A stretch of 64,000 nt of DNA, from the NCBI GenBank assembly GCA_025617745.1, contig CM046869.1, positions 7,986,668-8,050,667 of the forward strand, read 5' to 3'. Below, piece by piece: positions 40,526 through 51,441 of the stretch (positions are counted from its first letter, which is position 1; each line of letters begins with the position of its first letter). The position numbers and the translations under genes were made by a program. The stretch is from Heliocidaris erythrogramma. Taxonomy: Eukaryota; Echinodermata; Echinoidea; Camarodonta; Echinometridae. The notes beneath the pieces are model-generated. The model had not been told where the DNA came from, made no database searches, and saw nothing but the letters and a program-made list of their open reading frames with translations.

Positions 40526-41212
40526 CGCAAGATACGCCAATTTCTGTTTGTTTGATTAGAATTTCAAAAATTCATAACTTTCTTATTTCTTATCGGATTT
40601 AGCTCAAAATTTCACTAATCTGTTTCTCTCTGTATATACGTTATGGAGGTATGATGTGTGTGAAGCAATATTGATTATCTAACATCATAATATGAATTGG
40701 AGTTTACAGTATAAGCTTGTTCCACTTTTATGGACCAATAAAGGTTCCTTGAAAATATCCCTGTTGATGTGATTTAGCTCATTATTTCTCAGTGATGGTA
40801 TGTGATGCGCGAGAACGAGATGGTGAATATAGTCGCACAGCTAAAGTCCACTGAACCCTATACATCTGACTGCGATCCGATTTGGAAAATCGAAATAGCA
40901 TTTTACAGGAAAATCATGAACAATTTTTAAATTGATGAGGTTCTGAATAGTCGTATGAATATTAGAAACAAAATTCAGAGTATGCAAGCCCTCTTGTAGG
41001 GAGAAAAGCTAAATCGATAGTAGTGACGTCAGAGTATTCTCTCATATGATTGCAGTGATAAATTCTGCCAAATTATGTTTGGAACCATTGCAACGGGTCA
41101 TTAGCGTTTTGGGGTTTCTTTTTACTCCAAAATTCTCTGACAAGCAAGAACAACAAGAAAAAGATGATTTTTTTTTCAGAATTATGCTAAAATGCCAAAT
41201 TATGCAAGGAAT

Positions 41213-41430
41213 CATTGGCGGATCCAGGGGGGAGGGACACTTCCGGCCTGTGCCCCCCCCCCCCCCCTTTTGGAAGAAAAGTATGCATTTTGACCAAAGA
41301 CGATCTGCCATTTTCTTGATTGTCCCCCCCCCCCCCCCCCCTTTAGAATGAAGACCTTTTTTTTTGCTTGTCAGGGAATTATGGAGGGAAACTGGACCCA
41401 ATAACCCCCTCCCCCCCCCCCCCCCCCAAT
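41213..41430. mobile_element. Poly-C hAT-like MITE, right end lost
   Basis: Starts CATTGGCGGATCCAGG with the same C-run and GAATGAAGACC modules as 38794-39215, then ends in C runs without the CCGCC terminus. Confidence 0.7.
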
Positions 41431-41526
41431 GGGCGAATTTTTCTTTTTTTCACAAATCGGATCGCAGAGCGATCGTAAGGTGTGCGGTGGCCTTAAGTAA
41501 TAGGCCTACTTACCAACATATTTTAC

Positions 41527-42075
41527 GGGGCCTCTGGAAGAAGGGCCTTACATGGGCTCAAGCTACCCCCGAAAAAAAAGGGGGCCCCTTTTTTTTTTAA
41601 TTTTAAAACCGAACTGATGAATGCCCAAGGCATGCATAGATTTCAAATCATGGCATTTTCGGGGACACTCTCACTACATCCAACTCTGTAGCATGTGTTC
41701 TAGATTTAGTATTTAAAGCATATATGGAAATACATGAAAGAGCATGTGTACAGTAGTTGATCGATTATGAGTATTTGTTTTGAATGCCATCCTCACCATA
41801 TATTGTCCTGTTTTTGTGTTACTGTTATTATAATTATTATTATACTGATTATTGGTGTTATATTCGAACAATAAATACATACATAAAATGGAATACTCTC
41901 GGTACGGTACATCACAAAAATAACCACAAACAAGTCAAATCTTTACTAGCAACTACAATGTTCATTTATTACAAGCTTTGTCATTCTTCACAGTGATACT
42001 GATGTTATATTGATCGTCAATTAACATTTTTGAACTTATTTATGATACAATATCAGTGACTGTTTATTGTGTGTG
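41527..42075 (+). repeat. Duplicated 3'-flank blocks A and B, copy 2
   Basis: 41527-41722 matches 37619-37785 and 41886-42075 matches part of 39764-40165. The blocks lie about 0.2 kb apart here and about 2 kb apart in copy 1. Confidence 0.75.
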
Positions 42076-42299
42076 TGCTAGGCTTGATAAAAAATTTCTA
42101 AAATTACTCATAAAGTTTGGCCTTTGAAGAAAAAAAATTCTCGCAAAAATGTTTTATTAGATGTATCTGGTTATAAAAAGATAGATACAAATATATTTTA
42201 GTACGCAAGAGCTATGTAAGTTTTCCCTTTTCTTACTTTCTGAAAGAAGTGTTTGTAAACACTCCGTACATACTTATAGTAATACATGTATATAGAACC

Positions 42300-42463
42300 C
42301 AGTGGCGGATCTACATAGGGGATAAACCGGTCCGTGCCCCCCCCCCCTTTGAAAGTCAACTGGCATACTTTATAAAGTGCACAATCAAAACCATTTGCCC
42401 CCTTTATTGTGTACTTTTACGGCACTGTGCCCCCTCTTTTACAAAATCCTGGATCCGCCCCTG
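42300..42463. mobile_element. Poly-C hAT-like MITE
   Basis: CAGTGGCGGATC / GGATCCGCCCCTG ends around a C11 run. Confidence 0.8.
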
Positions 42464-42613
42464 GCGCTGAACCATATCAATTTTTGTGATGTTTCATGTG
42501 TTTTGCATGAAAACGATCCAATTGTAATTTTGCGTCCAACTTTAAGGACAGTGGTGCAGGACCCAAGAAGCCTAGCCAATGTGTTATTGAAGACCATACA
42601 GATGTTATAGCCT

Positions 42614-42751
42614 GGGCAGCGTTTCATCAAGCGCTTTGTCAGTGATATTTAGTGACAAATTTGCTCTCAGCCAATCAGATCCAAGGATTTCAGTAGCTAA
42701 TAACAGTTGTCAGTCAAAATCACTGACAAAACGTTTGATGAACCACTCCCC
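42614..42751 (+). mobile_element. MITE, TTCATCAAG family
   Basis: GGGCAGCGTTTCATCAAG / TTTGATGAACCACTCCCC ends with the common AGCCAATCAGAT core. Confidence 0.8.
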
Positions 42752-42763
42752 TGGTTTCATTTC

Positions 42764-44899
42764 ACCTTTAGAGACAGAAAGACATTAACTCTGTCTGAAA
42801 GTATACGAGTTAATATCCTTCTGGCTCTCAACAGAATACATTATTTTCTGAGGGCGAAAAATAATATTAGCAATAATATTCACAATTTTTAACCTGCATT
42901 TAAATAACTGAAATACTAAACGGGAGTTATGCATTACAAATACATCTGCGCCACTACAACCATTAAAAAAATCTAAAAACCAACTGCATATAAGTTATTA
43001 AAAAATTATATGTAAATGAATAAATTGAACAATATTAATTCATGTTAATATGAATTTAAGTTGTTTGGTTGGTTCAACTTTCCAATAAAGACTGTAAGAA
43101 AATTTATTGATATATGTCTCATTATTTCGTATTATAGGTGATATTCATAAATTACAAATACCTCGCACCAGTACGACCAATTAAACAAATGAAATGTACA
43201 TAAGTTATTGGAAAATTATATGTAAAAGAATTATTTAACAATCTAAATAATTTGAAGGTATTTGGTTGGTGCAACTTACACGGACCAATAAAGACTGGGG
43301 AAAATTACACATTTGTTATGAATTGATGACTCGTTATTTCGTATTATAGATGATACTAGAAGGACAGATGATGTAAAGATTAAGAGGAAGAGGGGTCCGA
43401 GAAAGGTATCTCGTATGTTATTAATAATGTAAATTAAATTAAATATGTAAATTATGTAGAAATTATTTTGAAAGGAAATGACTGGAGAACTAATGAGGGA
43501 GAGAGAGAAAGAGGGGCAGGGTCATTCTAAATGGCTGTTCGTACATTCGAATTTAGAAATTCTTAAAAGGGAATGTTCACATTGACATCAAGCTGATTTA
43601 TATTAAAGGAGACATGTGAAAGAAGTGGGACAGTGAAAGTTTGGGGACAATCCAATAAAAGGACTCAAAAGTTATGAACCTGTGAAGTCATGACGGTCAC
43701 TACACAAATTGGCAACTTTCAACTTCTTTGGCAAGGTTCTCTCCAGTTAAAGCTTGCATTAGATTTGTTCCAAATAAAAATATTTTCCTAGTATAAGTGC
43801 CCTTAAATTATCATTGTAAACATTCATTTATTGTGTTCTCTTTCACGCTTCTTTCATGAAATCAGGAACAGGGACATATATTTTCAACAGTTTTGTGTAG
43901 AAAACATGAGCATTTCCCAAATCATAGAGTTTCAAATTTATGTATAGTGATGTTCAAATACCCAGAACTGCGACTTGATTTCATCAACAACATCAATGAC
44001 ATTCCAGAACATTTAGGAATACAAAGTATATGGTACAAGGATGAATATGTCGTAATCACGATAATAATATAGAAACATAGTAGGCCTACTTAAAAGCAAA
44101 ACATAACAAAAAAAGTTCAAATAATATTCAAGTTGACGAAATTAAAGAGCCACATGATATTATTATGCTATTCGAGTCTGGCCCTTTATAAGATCATTTA
44201 CGAAAACAAATCCATTATTATACCGAAAGAAAGAAATCTTGAAGTGATGATGATAAGTTTTATATACAAAGCGATATGAATCTTGGCTGTTGAGAAGAAG
44301 CATGATTACCTTGTATTATTCCTCCACAACTATGGTTTTAAGAGAGCCTGGTATTGGGCTTATATGGTGAAAATACAAGTAGATTCATAAAAATCACACT
44401 TCAAATCAAAAGGAAAAAAGAAAGGAAAATTTCCCGGAAAATTTTCAATAAGAAATTATTTACACTATATACATTTAAATCTACAACACAATACACTTGG
44501 GTGAACTTGAATCTAATTAATCTCTGGGCGGACTTCCCTTTTTAAGCATTGCGTCAATGCATGTTAGCAACCCAATGGTACCGTTAAAACCAGAAACATT
44601 GCGACGTGAAACTTTTGGGAATATATAGCAAACGGCAGCCCATTTCACAGTAAGAAATCAGTCAATATTTTCCCGGCTTGAAACTTTCTCGAGTCTTAAC
44701 CGATATTCGCGAACAATAAATGCGCGCAGGTTTTACAAAATCATAAATACGTTTCTCTATTGAAGTACCGAGACTGATTTCCATTTCAGTCATGTGTTTA
44801 GTTTCTATTTTCGTAATTTTCAAACCAGTCCAAAAATAATCTGAGTAACTGATTGATTTACCAACAGTAATATTCCTAACACAAGTAGCATACCTAATA
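42764..44899. other. Intergenic, no gene recognised
   Basis: AT-rich. Two similar segments near 43020-43140 and 43150-43350 (both with GTTGGT..CAACTT, CCAATAAAGACTG and TCGTATTATAG) form a diverged ~190-bp tandem pair. No coding signal. Confidence 0.5.
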
Positions 44900-45612
44900 C
44901 CTAGTTTACATTTGCCCCGGGCGCCGTACGATAGATTGGTCTACGATTTTCCGCGCGATTTTGGAGGCATCATAGGTGGCTACGGGCTACGGTATTTGTG
45001 TTTACATTATATGAGCATCATGCCATTTCTTGTATTGGCCCTCGAGGCCAGGCCGAGGCAAATCCGTACAGAGGCTGCTCGAAGATTGTACGGAAATCGT
45101 GCAATTTCAGTGCAGTTGCCTGCATCCTCCACACCGGGCCTCCGCAGAGAAATCGTACGGGGCCCATCTGAAAAAAAATGTTTGGCCCGTCCCAAGGTGG
45201 CTGCACGCCATGGTGCGTGAGATGTGGGGTTGCCGCGGGATGACTGCTCAATATCACGGGTACTGCACGGACAGGGAGTGGCAACCTTGCGATAGCTGCA
45301 TGTGGCCGTGCGAATGCCCCATGGGTGTACACTCTCTATTCGATTATTTTCTCCCGCATGTTCACCGAAAAATCGTGCGTTTGCTGTACGATCAGCGCGA
45401 GGCTACCGTGCGGGGCTTGTGCAATGCCAGCTACGACATGTCTGCTGGCTACGGGCTTACGACTTTTTTCAAATTTGTGTAACTTCCCGCGAAAAAAAAT
45501 CGTAATGAGAGGCCGCAGAGCCTTCAATCCGTACGAAATCTCACGCACGGAAAAGGGGGTACGAGCAGGATACGGGCTCCGTAGACCAATCGCAGGCCAA
45601 ATGTAAACTAGG
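44900..45612. mobile_element. GC/CpG-rich inverted-repeat element, 713 bp
   Basis: Ends CCTAGTTTACATTTG / CAAATGTAAACTAGG. The interior is far richer in CpG than its surroundings and repeats short motifs such as ATCGTACGG, ATCGTGCG and GGCTACGGGCT. No transposase is encoded; frames in it overlap on both strands and look accidental. Confidence 0.75.
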
Positions 45613-45943
45613 CATGCCCCCCCCCCCCCCCCCTGTGAGGTGATGGTCATTTTGATTTTGTTTTTCGCTTTAGTGCTTTGCTTTTCAGAGAATTTTGGAT
45701 AAAGAAGGCACTATACTGGAAGACACCCCCAAATTCTGATAACCCTTTTTCGCTATAGTAACAGAATTTTGGAGTACAAAGGCATCGACCAATAAAATCT
45801 GATGACCTTCTTTTCTGCTTGTCGGGAGTTCTCAGACTACTGATTTGATTTGATAAAGAGATAATGAGACTACCCTGTTGAAATAAAACTGAAATAAATA
45901 AATAAACAAATAAATTTGATATATAGTACATAATTATAATTTG

Positions 45944-46065
45944 TTGAGTGAGTACATAAGAATACCCAGTTGAATGCATAATTGAATACATAAGTGAGTA
46001 CATAATTGAATATATAATTGAATGCATAATTGAATACATAACTGAATACATAATTGAATCATGAT
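45944..46065 (+). repeat. ACATAATTGAAT minisatellite
   Basis: About ten degenerate cycles of a 12-bp unit (TACATAATTGAA). Confidence 0.9.
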
Positions 46066-46779
46066 TGAATTATTCATACTAATTTACGAAATTAATTAAA
46101 TGAATAAATAAATAGGCCTACATTGAAAAAAAATGAATAAAAGTCAATATCAGACGCAGGATCAATTACAATGACAATTACAATAATTAAAATACGAGCC
46201 CCCTCTTTTAGAAAATCCTGGTTCCGCCCCTCTGAAAAGGGGTTCGGTGAAGGAAATGATGTATTTTCAGCTTCAGCTCACGAAAGTGGTAAAAAAAATA
46301 CTGCAATAACCTCCAGGACTGAGGGAGGCAATTCCAAACCTTAAAAACCTCAGAAAAACTTTGAAATAGATCCGTTTTTCATCTAATGATATTAGATTTT
46401 TAAAAAGGATCATTTTAATTGGTGATACCAAGGAGATCAGTAAATAAATAAAAATAAAAGTACAGACTTGCTGACACTAAGCCATACCATTAAAATCTTT
46501 TTACACACAATGTCATATGCTGTGTTAATCAACAACTGGACCGTACCATTTACATACAAGAAAAATCTATACTGATCCACAATAAAAAGTACCCACGACT
46601 TTATAATGGTATTTCATATTTATATTGACAGACACAGAATGACAATGAACCAGGGTGGAAAGATTGACCTTTTATTGAAACATTTCACTAATTTCGGGAG
46701 ACAATGCTGTCTCTTGTCAGCGCGCATTACAGCGCAGAACACAACAAGTTGAAAAATGAAAGTCACAGATCAATAGTGT

Positions 46780-47227
46780 GTGTGGCCACCATTTGTTTCC
46801 AGACAGGCATTGCATCTGCGACTCATACTGCGCACCGGTCTATGAATGAAATCTTCCGGGGGGGGGGGGGGGGGGGGGGGGTACTCAGATTATAATCGGA
46901 CGGGGGTGTGCGGCTGAGAACTCCAGACCCATACCCACATCCAAGGGTCCTTTTGCTGTATATAGGCACCCATGCATGTCTAAGGATTTTTTGTGAAAAA
47001 GGTAGACCCGTATTTTTTTTTGGGTCTCGCCAGCTTCTCAAAAAGTCGCTCAGTGGGGGGGGGGGGGGGGGGGGGGGGACAACATTTTTTGGGGGAAAAT
47101 GGGACCCATGTCTAAGGATTTTTTGGGGCAAATGGGACCCATGTCTAAGGATTTTTAATGAAAAGGGGACCCATGTCTAAGGATCTTTCTTCAAAAAGTC
47201 ACCCGTATACCCAATATACGTGAGTAC

Positions 47228-47262
<35 letters not shown>

Positions 47263-47565
47263 GGAAATCTTGTGGAATCATGTGGAATTCATCTTGTGGA
47301 ATTCATCTTGCAAAGTCTGGATCAGTTGTGCACGAGTCCTGACCCTGCCAGCAATGCGCCTCCCAAGCTCATCCCACAGATGCTCAGTGGGATTGAGGTC
47401 AGGGGACATCGCCGGCCACTCCATGGTGTTAATGTTCTCACCCCTCAGGAATGCAGTGGTTAGCCGTGCAGCATGAGGTCGGGCATTATCATGCTGAAAG
47501 ATGCGCAGTCCTCGGTTGTTCTGCAGGAATGGCACCAGGGGTGATCTGTGACTTTCATTTTTCAA
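46780..47565 (-). pseudogene. Tc1-like transposase, C-terminal part, interrupted
   Basis: A minus-strand frame at 47278-47565 has QHDNARPHAA and MSPDLNPTEHLWDELGRR, the second Asp and third acidic region of Tc1/mariner DDE transposases. The usual C-terminal NGGHT(H/R)Y end lies beyond the poly-G insertion near 46780-46800. The first catalytic Asp and the helix-turn-helix domain are absent. Confidence 0.88.
46856..47263. mobile_element. Poly-G/poly-C ended element with 8-bp duplication
   Basis: 408 bp, starts CCGGGGG and ends CCCCCGGG, flanked by GAAATCTT at 46848-46855 and 47264-47271. Internally it repeats ACCCATGTCTAAGGAT about four times. It splits the Tc1-like transposase. Confidence 0.88.
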
Positions 47566-48081
47566 CTTGTGTTATGCGCTGTAATGCGCCCTGACAAGAG
47601 ACAGCATTGTCTTCCGAAATTAATGAAATGTTTCAATAAAAGGTCAATCTTTCCACCCTGGTTCATTGTCATTCTGTGTCTGTCAATATAAATATGATAT
47701 ACCATTATAAAGTCGTGGGTACTTTTTATTGTGGGACAGTTTATTTACATTAGGCTAAGCTTACAAAGCTCTTTTCTCCGCTGGAATGCAGATCGACATT
47801 TTCAAAAACCTACGAATTTACTAAATACTAATTTTCCCGACAATCCTTACTTTTGTTCTGATGACCTTATGACCAAAACATAAAGAACGGTATTTCGAAC
47901 GGTGTACGTTCGACCTAATGTGAGAAGCCCGCCCCGCGCATGCGCCTTGCCATTTCGCAACCGCCATTTTGTCTTGCCCATCAACTTTTTTGTACGGAGG
48001 TACAAAGTTGGTTTTTCTTCATTTTTCGACGCGGTCGATGTCTTTGAGGCTATTTGTTGCCTTTCCTTTACGAGTTATAAT

Positions 48082-48333
48082 ATGAAGGAAGGTGATAAAG
48101 TGGAGCCTGCGGCCTCCACTTCCGGACAAAAAAGGAAAATGTCCCACAAAAGTTCGAACGCCGATCCTGCGGGGTCGGGCGGCTACATCTCTGAGGACCG
48201 CGCCGTGAGCGGGTCCACCGCCGTCCCTGGCCCTCCGGGTGCGCCTGGAGTTTCGGTCGCTGCCGCTGGGGGGAGCACGGCATCTCAAGGGAAAACAGCC
48301 AAGTTGACCGCTAATACTCGTGCATGCCAATAG
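48082..48333 (+). pseudogene. DIRS-like element ORF1 (gag-like) N-terminal remnant
   Basis: 84 codons from ATG at 48082, rich in Ser/Gly/Pro/Ala, stopping at TAG. No domain was recognised. The RT that follows lacks its N-terminal part, so a deletion probably joined the two. Confidence 0.45.
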
Positions 48334-49685
48334 GGACCGAATATTTAAAAATTTCAAAATGGATACACTGGAGACTGCACTTCAGTTGCTCAAATCTAAT
48401 TGCTTCTTAGCTTCAATAGACCTCAAGGATGCATATTACTCTGTGCCCATTGCTGTGCATCACAGGAAATATCTTAAGTTCTATTGGAATAATACTCTAT
48501 GGCAATTCAGAGCTCTTCCTAATGGACTCAGTTCTGGGCCAAGGATATTTACAAAACTCATGAAACCACCGTTTTCGATTATGAGGAGCAAAGGGCACAG
48601 TGTAGTAGCGTACATTGATGACACATTGATAGTTGCTGATCGAAGGAAATGGCACAAACAGCTGTCGAAGACACAGCCCAATTATTGTCTGAGTTAGGAT
48701 TTGTTATCCACCCCAAAAATCGGTCCTGGAGCCTGTACAAGAGATTACATTTTTGGGGTTTGTACTGAACTCCCAAAGCATGGAAGTTAAGCTCACGGAC
48801 AGTAGAGCTCAGGAAATAGCTTATCTCTGTTCTCAATTATTAGCCTTGGGCACCTCGTCAATTCGATTAGTGTCAACGGTAACTGGGAAGCTTGTAGCAG
48901 CCTTTCCTGGAGTTCAGTTTGGTCAACTGCACTACCGAGAGCTTGAGAAAGAGAAAACAAGAGCACTGAAGCTTAACAAAGGGCATTATGATCGAAAAAT
49001 GACATTGTCAAATGCTGCCCAGGAGGATTTGAGGTGGTGGATTTCAAATGTTAAGTCTGCAAAATCCCAGATTTGTAGGGACGCACCAATGGTGCACATC
49101 ACAAGTGATGCATCTGGCCTAGGTTGGGGAGCATCTAATGGATCAGTCCACATAGGTGGTCGATGGAATGCTCAAGAAAAAATTAAAGCAGAAAATAATG
49201 AAATTAACTTTCTTGAGTTGAAAGCAGCTTTCTTAGCAATACAAGCATTCTGCTCAGATAGCACAAGTATTCATGTATCTTTACAATCAGATAATGTCAC
49301 AACAGTTGCTTACATCAATAATTATGGGGGGATAAAGTCCTCAGCTTGTAATCAACTTGCAAAAACCCTTTGGGAGTGGTGCATTGAGAGAAATGTTGTA
49401 GTTTCTGCCAAACACTTGCCAGGTGTGCTGAATACAATATAGCAGATGAAAAATCACGCATTGCCAAGTTCAATGACCAAATTGAGTGGAAATTAGATGA
49501 AGCTGTTTTTGCTAAATTGTGTGATCTCCATGGTAGGCCAGAGGTCGACCTATTCGCTACACGCCTCAATGCTCAGGTAGAGGCATATGTGTCGTGGCTT
49601 CCAGATCCAGGTGCAGTTGCCACTGATGCATTTTCTATAACTTGGCAACACGATAAATTGTACTATGCATTTCCCCATTTTGTCT
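48320..49685 (+). pseudogene. DIRS-like reverse transcriptase and RNase H, frameshifted
   Basis: The first frame (to 48697) holds SIDLKDAYYSVPI and YIDD of a reverse transcriptase, without the usual N-terminal fingers. Frame changes lie between about 48650 and 48750. The frame 48753-49442 carries RNase H motifs SDASGLGWGA, LELKA and SDN. Another shift near 49437 and a stop at 49685 follow. In DIRS elements this polyprotein copies the RNA into DNA. Confidence 0.88.
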
Positions 49686-49889
49686 AATTGGGAAGTGTTT
49701 GCAGAAAATTGAACAAGATGAAGCAGAAGTCTTCATGATAGTGCCAAGGTGGCCTACTCAGTCATGGTTTGGGAAAATGCTAACAATGCTCATTGATGAA
49801 CCAATTATTCTTCCTAAAAGGAAGTATTTAATTTTTCACCCAACTACCATGAATTGTCACCCTTTGCATAAACGTTTGAATCTTATGTC

Positions 49890-50870
49890 TTGCAGGTTGT
49901 CCGGCAAAACCTCCAAGACAAGGGCTTATCAGCGACGACGGCTGACATCATCATTGCAGCCTGGAGGCCATCAACAACAAGGCAGTATGCTACATACACC
50001 AAGAAATGGTTGGACTTTTGCTGCCAACGGAACATTGATCCACTGCAGACATCAGTGGTAAATGTGTTGGAATTTCTCAGTTCAATGTACAAGAGACTGG
50101 GATACAGTGCATTGAATACAGCTAAGTCAGCTTTGTCAGCAACAGTCACACTTTCAGATGGCCTCAGTCTCAGTACTCACTCACTTGTCAACCGCTTTAT
50201 GAAAGGTGTCTTCAATTTAAAGCCTCCACGACCGAGGTATGCTAAAACCTGGGATGTCAAAATTGTTCTTGATTACTTGCGGGGATTGTGGCCCTTGTCA
50301 TCCTTATCGCTTCAGGAGCTGACAGTGAAAACTTGTATGCTTACTGCACTGGTATCTGCCCAACGGCAACAAACGCTTCATTTGCTAAATATCTGCAAAA
50401 TGGATGTCACAGATTCGACAATTACCTTTGAAGTGGATGAATTGCTCAAAACTAGTAGGCCAGGGAAGACTGGTTGTAGGCTAATTTTTCAACAGTATAC
50501 GCAAGATTCGCGAATTTGTGTTCATCAACATTTGCTGGAGTATGTGGATCGTACTCGGGTATTAAGAGGACAGGAAAGTCACCTGTTTGTTAGTTTTCGT
50601 AAGCCGCATAGACATGTGTCCAGGGACACCATTGCAAGATGGCTTAAACTTGTTATGGCCAAAGCAGGCCTTGATGTTGAAGTGTTCAAGCCACACTCTA
50701 CCAGATCAGCAGCTTCGTCTAAGGTTGGAGAAGCATTACCAGTTGCTGACATCATGAATCATGTGGGCTGGAGTAGTGGAAAGACTTTTCAGACATTCTA
50801 TAAGAAACCTATATTGGGAAAGACTGACTCTTTTGCATCAGTGTTACTTGACGATGCTACAGACAATTGA
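49890..50870 (+). CDS. DIRS-like tyrosine recombinase, intact frame
   Basis: 326 codons; the ATG at 49890 may not be the real start because the domain could begin further upstream in the decayed reading frame. Tyrosine-recombinase catalytic residues are visible: Arg159 (SAQRQ), HSTR at 269-272, HVGW at 291-294 and Tyr304 (FYKKP). In DIRS elements the enzyme integrates a circular intermediate without target duplication. It is the best preserved part of this element. Confidence 0.88.
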   Translation: MQVVRQNLQDKGLSATTADIIIAAWRPSTTRQYATYTKKWLDFCCQRNIDPLQTSVVNVLEFLSSMYKRLGYSALNTAKSALSATVTLSDGLSLSTHSLVNRFMKGVFNLKPPRPRYAKTWDVKIVLDYLRGLWPLSSLSLQELTVKTCMLTALVSAQRQQTLHLLNICKMDVTDSTITFEVDELLKTSRPGKTGCRLIFQQYTQDSRICVHQHLLEYVDRTRVLRGQESHLFVSFRKPHRHVSRDTIARWLKLVMAKAGLDVEVFKPHSTRSAASSKVGEALPVADIMNHVGWSSGKTFQTFYKKPILGKTDSFASVLLDDATDN

Positions 50871-50986
50871 GATGATTCGAAATGTTCAAAACTATATGTG
50901 ATTTAATTAGTTATGTCATAACGTGTTGTGAGGCCAGAGTTTCTTTAAAGTCTCACATTAGGTCGAACGTCCACCGTTCGAAATAA

Positions 50987-51310
50987 AATGAGGAGATTAA
51001 ACGAGAACTTACCTGTTTGAAGTTTGATCTCCATTTTATGAAGTAGGTGTAGTGAAGAGCTAATGTGCCCTCCTCTGCCCTCCCGTGTTGGGGGAATCTG
51101 ATCTTTATATATGGGCCTCAGCTTTACTCGCCTATTTCTCCACGGGGTGGATTGCTTACAGGGTTTAGCCCAGTAGTGGCTGTGTGTTCAGCTGGTTAGC
51201 ACTACTTCGGGTTTAACTCTGTCCTCACTTTGAATTGTGGCAAGGCGGGGCGGGGCGAGCTTCTCACATTAGCTCTTCAAACAGGTAAGTTCTCGTTTAA
51301 TCTCCTCATT
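50987..51310. repeat. Perfect 36-bp inverted repeat pair at the right end of the DIRS-like element
   Basis: Left arm 50987-51022 and right arm 51275-51310 are exact reverse complements, including AACTTACCTG / CAGGTAAGTT. About 250 bp separate them. Confidence 0.9.
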
Positions 51311-51320
51311 ATACATAATG

Positions 51321-51441
51321 CAGTGGCGGATTTGGGGTGGGGAGGACACCCAGCCCGTGCCCCCCCCCCCCCCCCCCCCTTTGGAAGAAAGGTATGCATT
51401 GTGCCCCCCTACCCTTATACAAAATCCTGGATCCGCCCCTG
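51321..51441. mobile_element. Poly-C hAT-like MITE
   Basis: CAGTGGCGGAT / ATCCGCCCCTG ends around a C22 run, directly beside the DIRS-like element. Confidence 0.78.

Larger units (their letters stand above)
46577..47734 (-). mobile_element. Tc1/mariner-type element with ~193-bp inverted repeats, internally deleted
   Basis: The terminal repeats 46577-46772 and 47542-47734 begin CCACAATAAAAAGTACCC and match along their length. Between them lies only the C-terminal half of a transposase, itself split by the insertion at 46856-47263. The N-terminal DNA-binding half is missing, so the copy is not autonomous. Confidence 0.88.
47892..51310 (+). mobile_element. DIRS-like tyrosine-recombinase retrotransposon, decayed
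   Basis: Order: short gag-like frame, reverse transcriptase, RNase H, tyrosine recombinase. Inverted terminal repeats at 47892-47925 and 50950-50983 share ATTTCGAACGGTG and GACCTAATGTGAGA. At 51244-51271 the inner part of the left end recurs inverted (GCCCCGC / CTCACATTAG), as expected for the DIRS internal complementary region. Frameshifts and a missing gag-RT segment make it defective. Confidence 0.85.

Noticed and set aside
45030-45482. 150-aa and overlapping frames in the GC-rich element
   Set aside because: Open on several frames and both strands because the DNA is GC-rich; no family motif.
51001-51060. U1 snRNA-like sequence (AACTTACCTG)
   Set aside because: Only the donor-complementary 9-10 bases match. 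The rest does not resemble U1, and the motif sits in a perfect inverted repeat.
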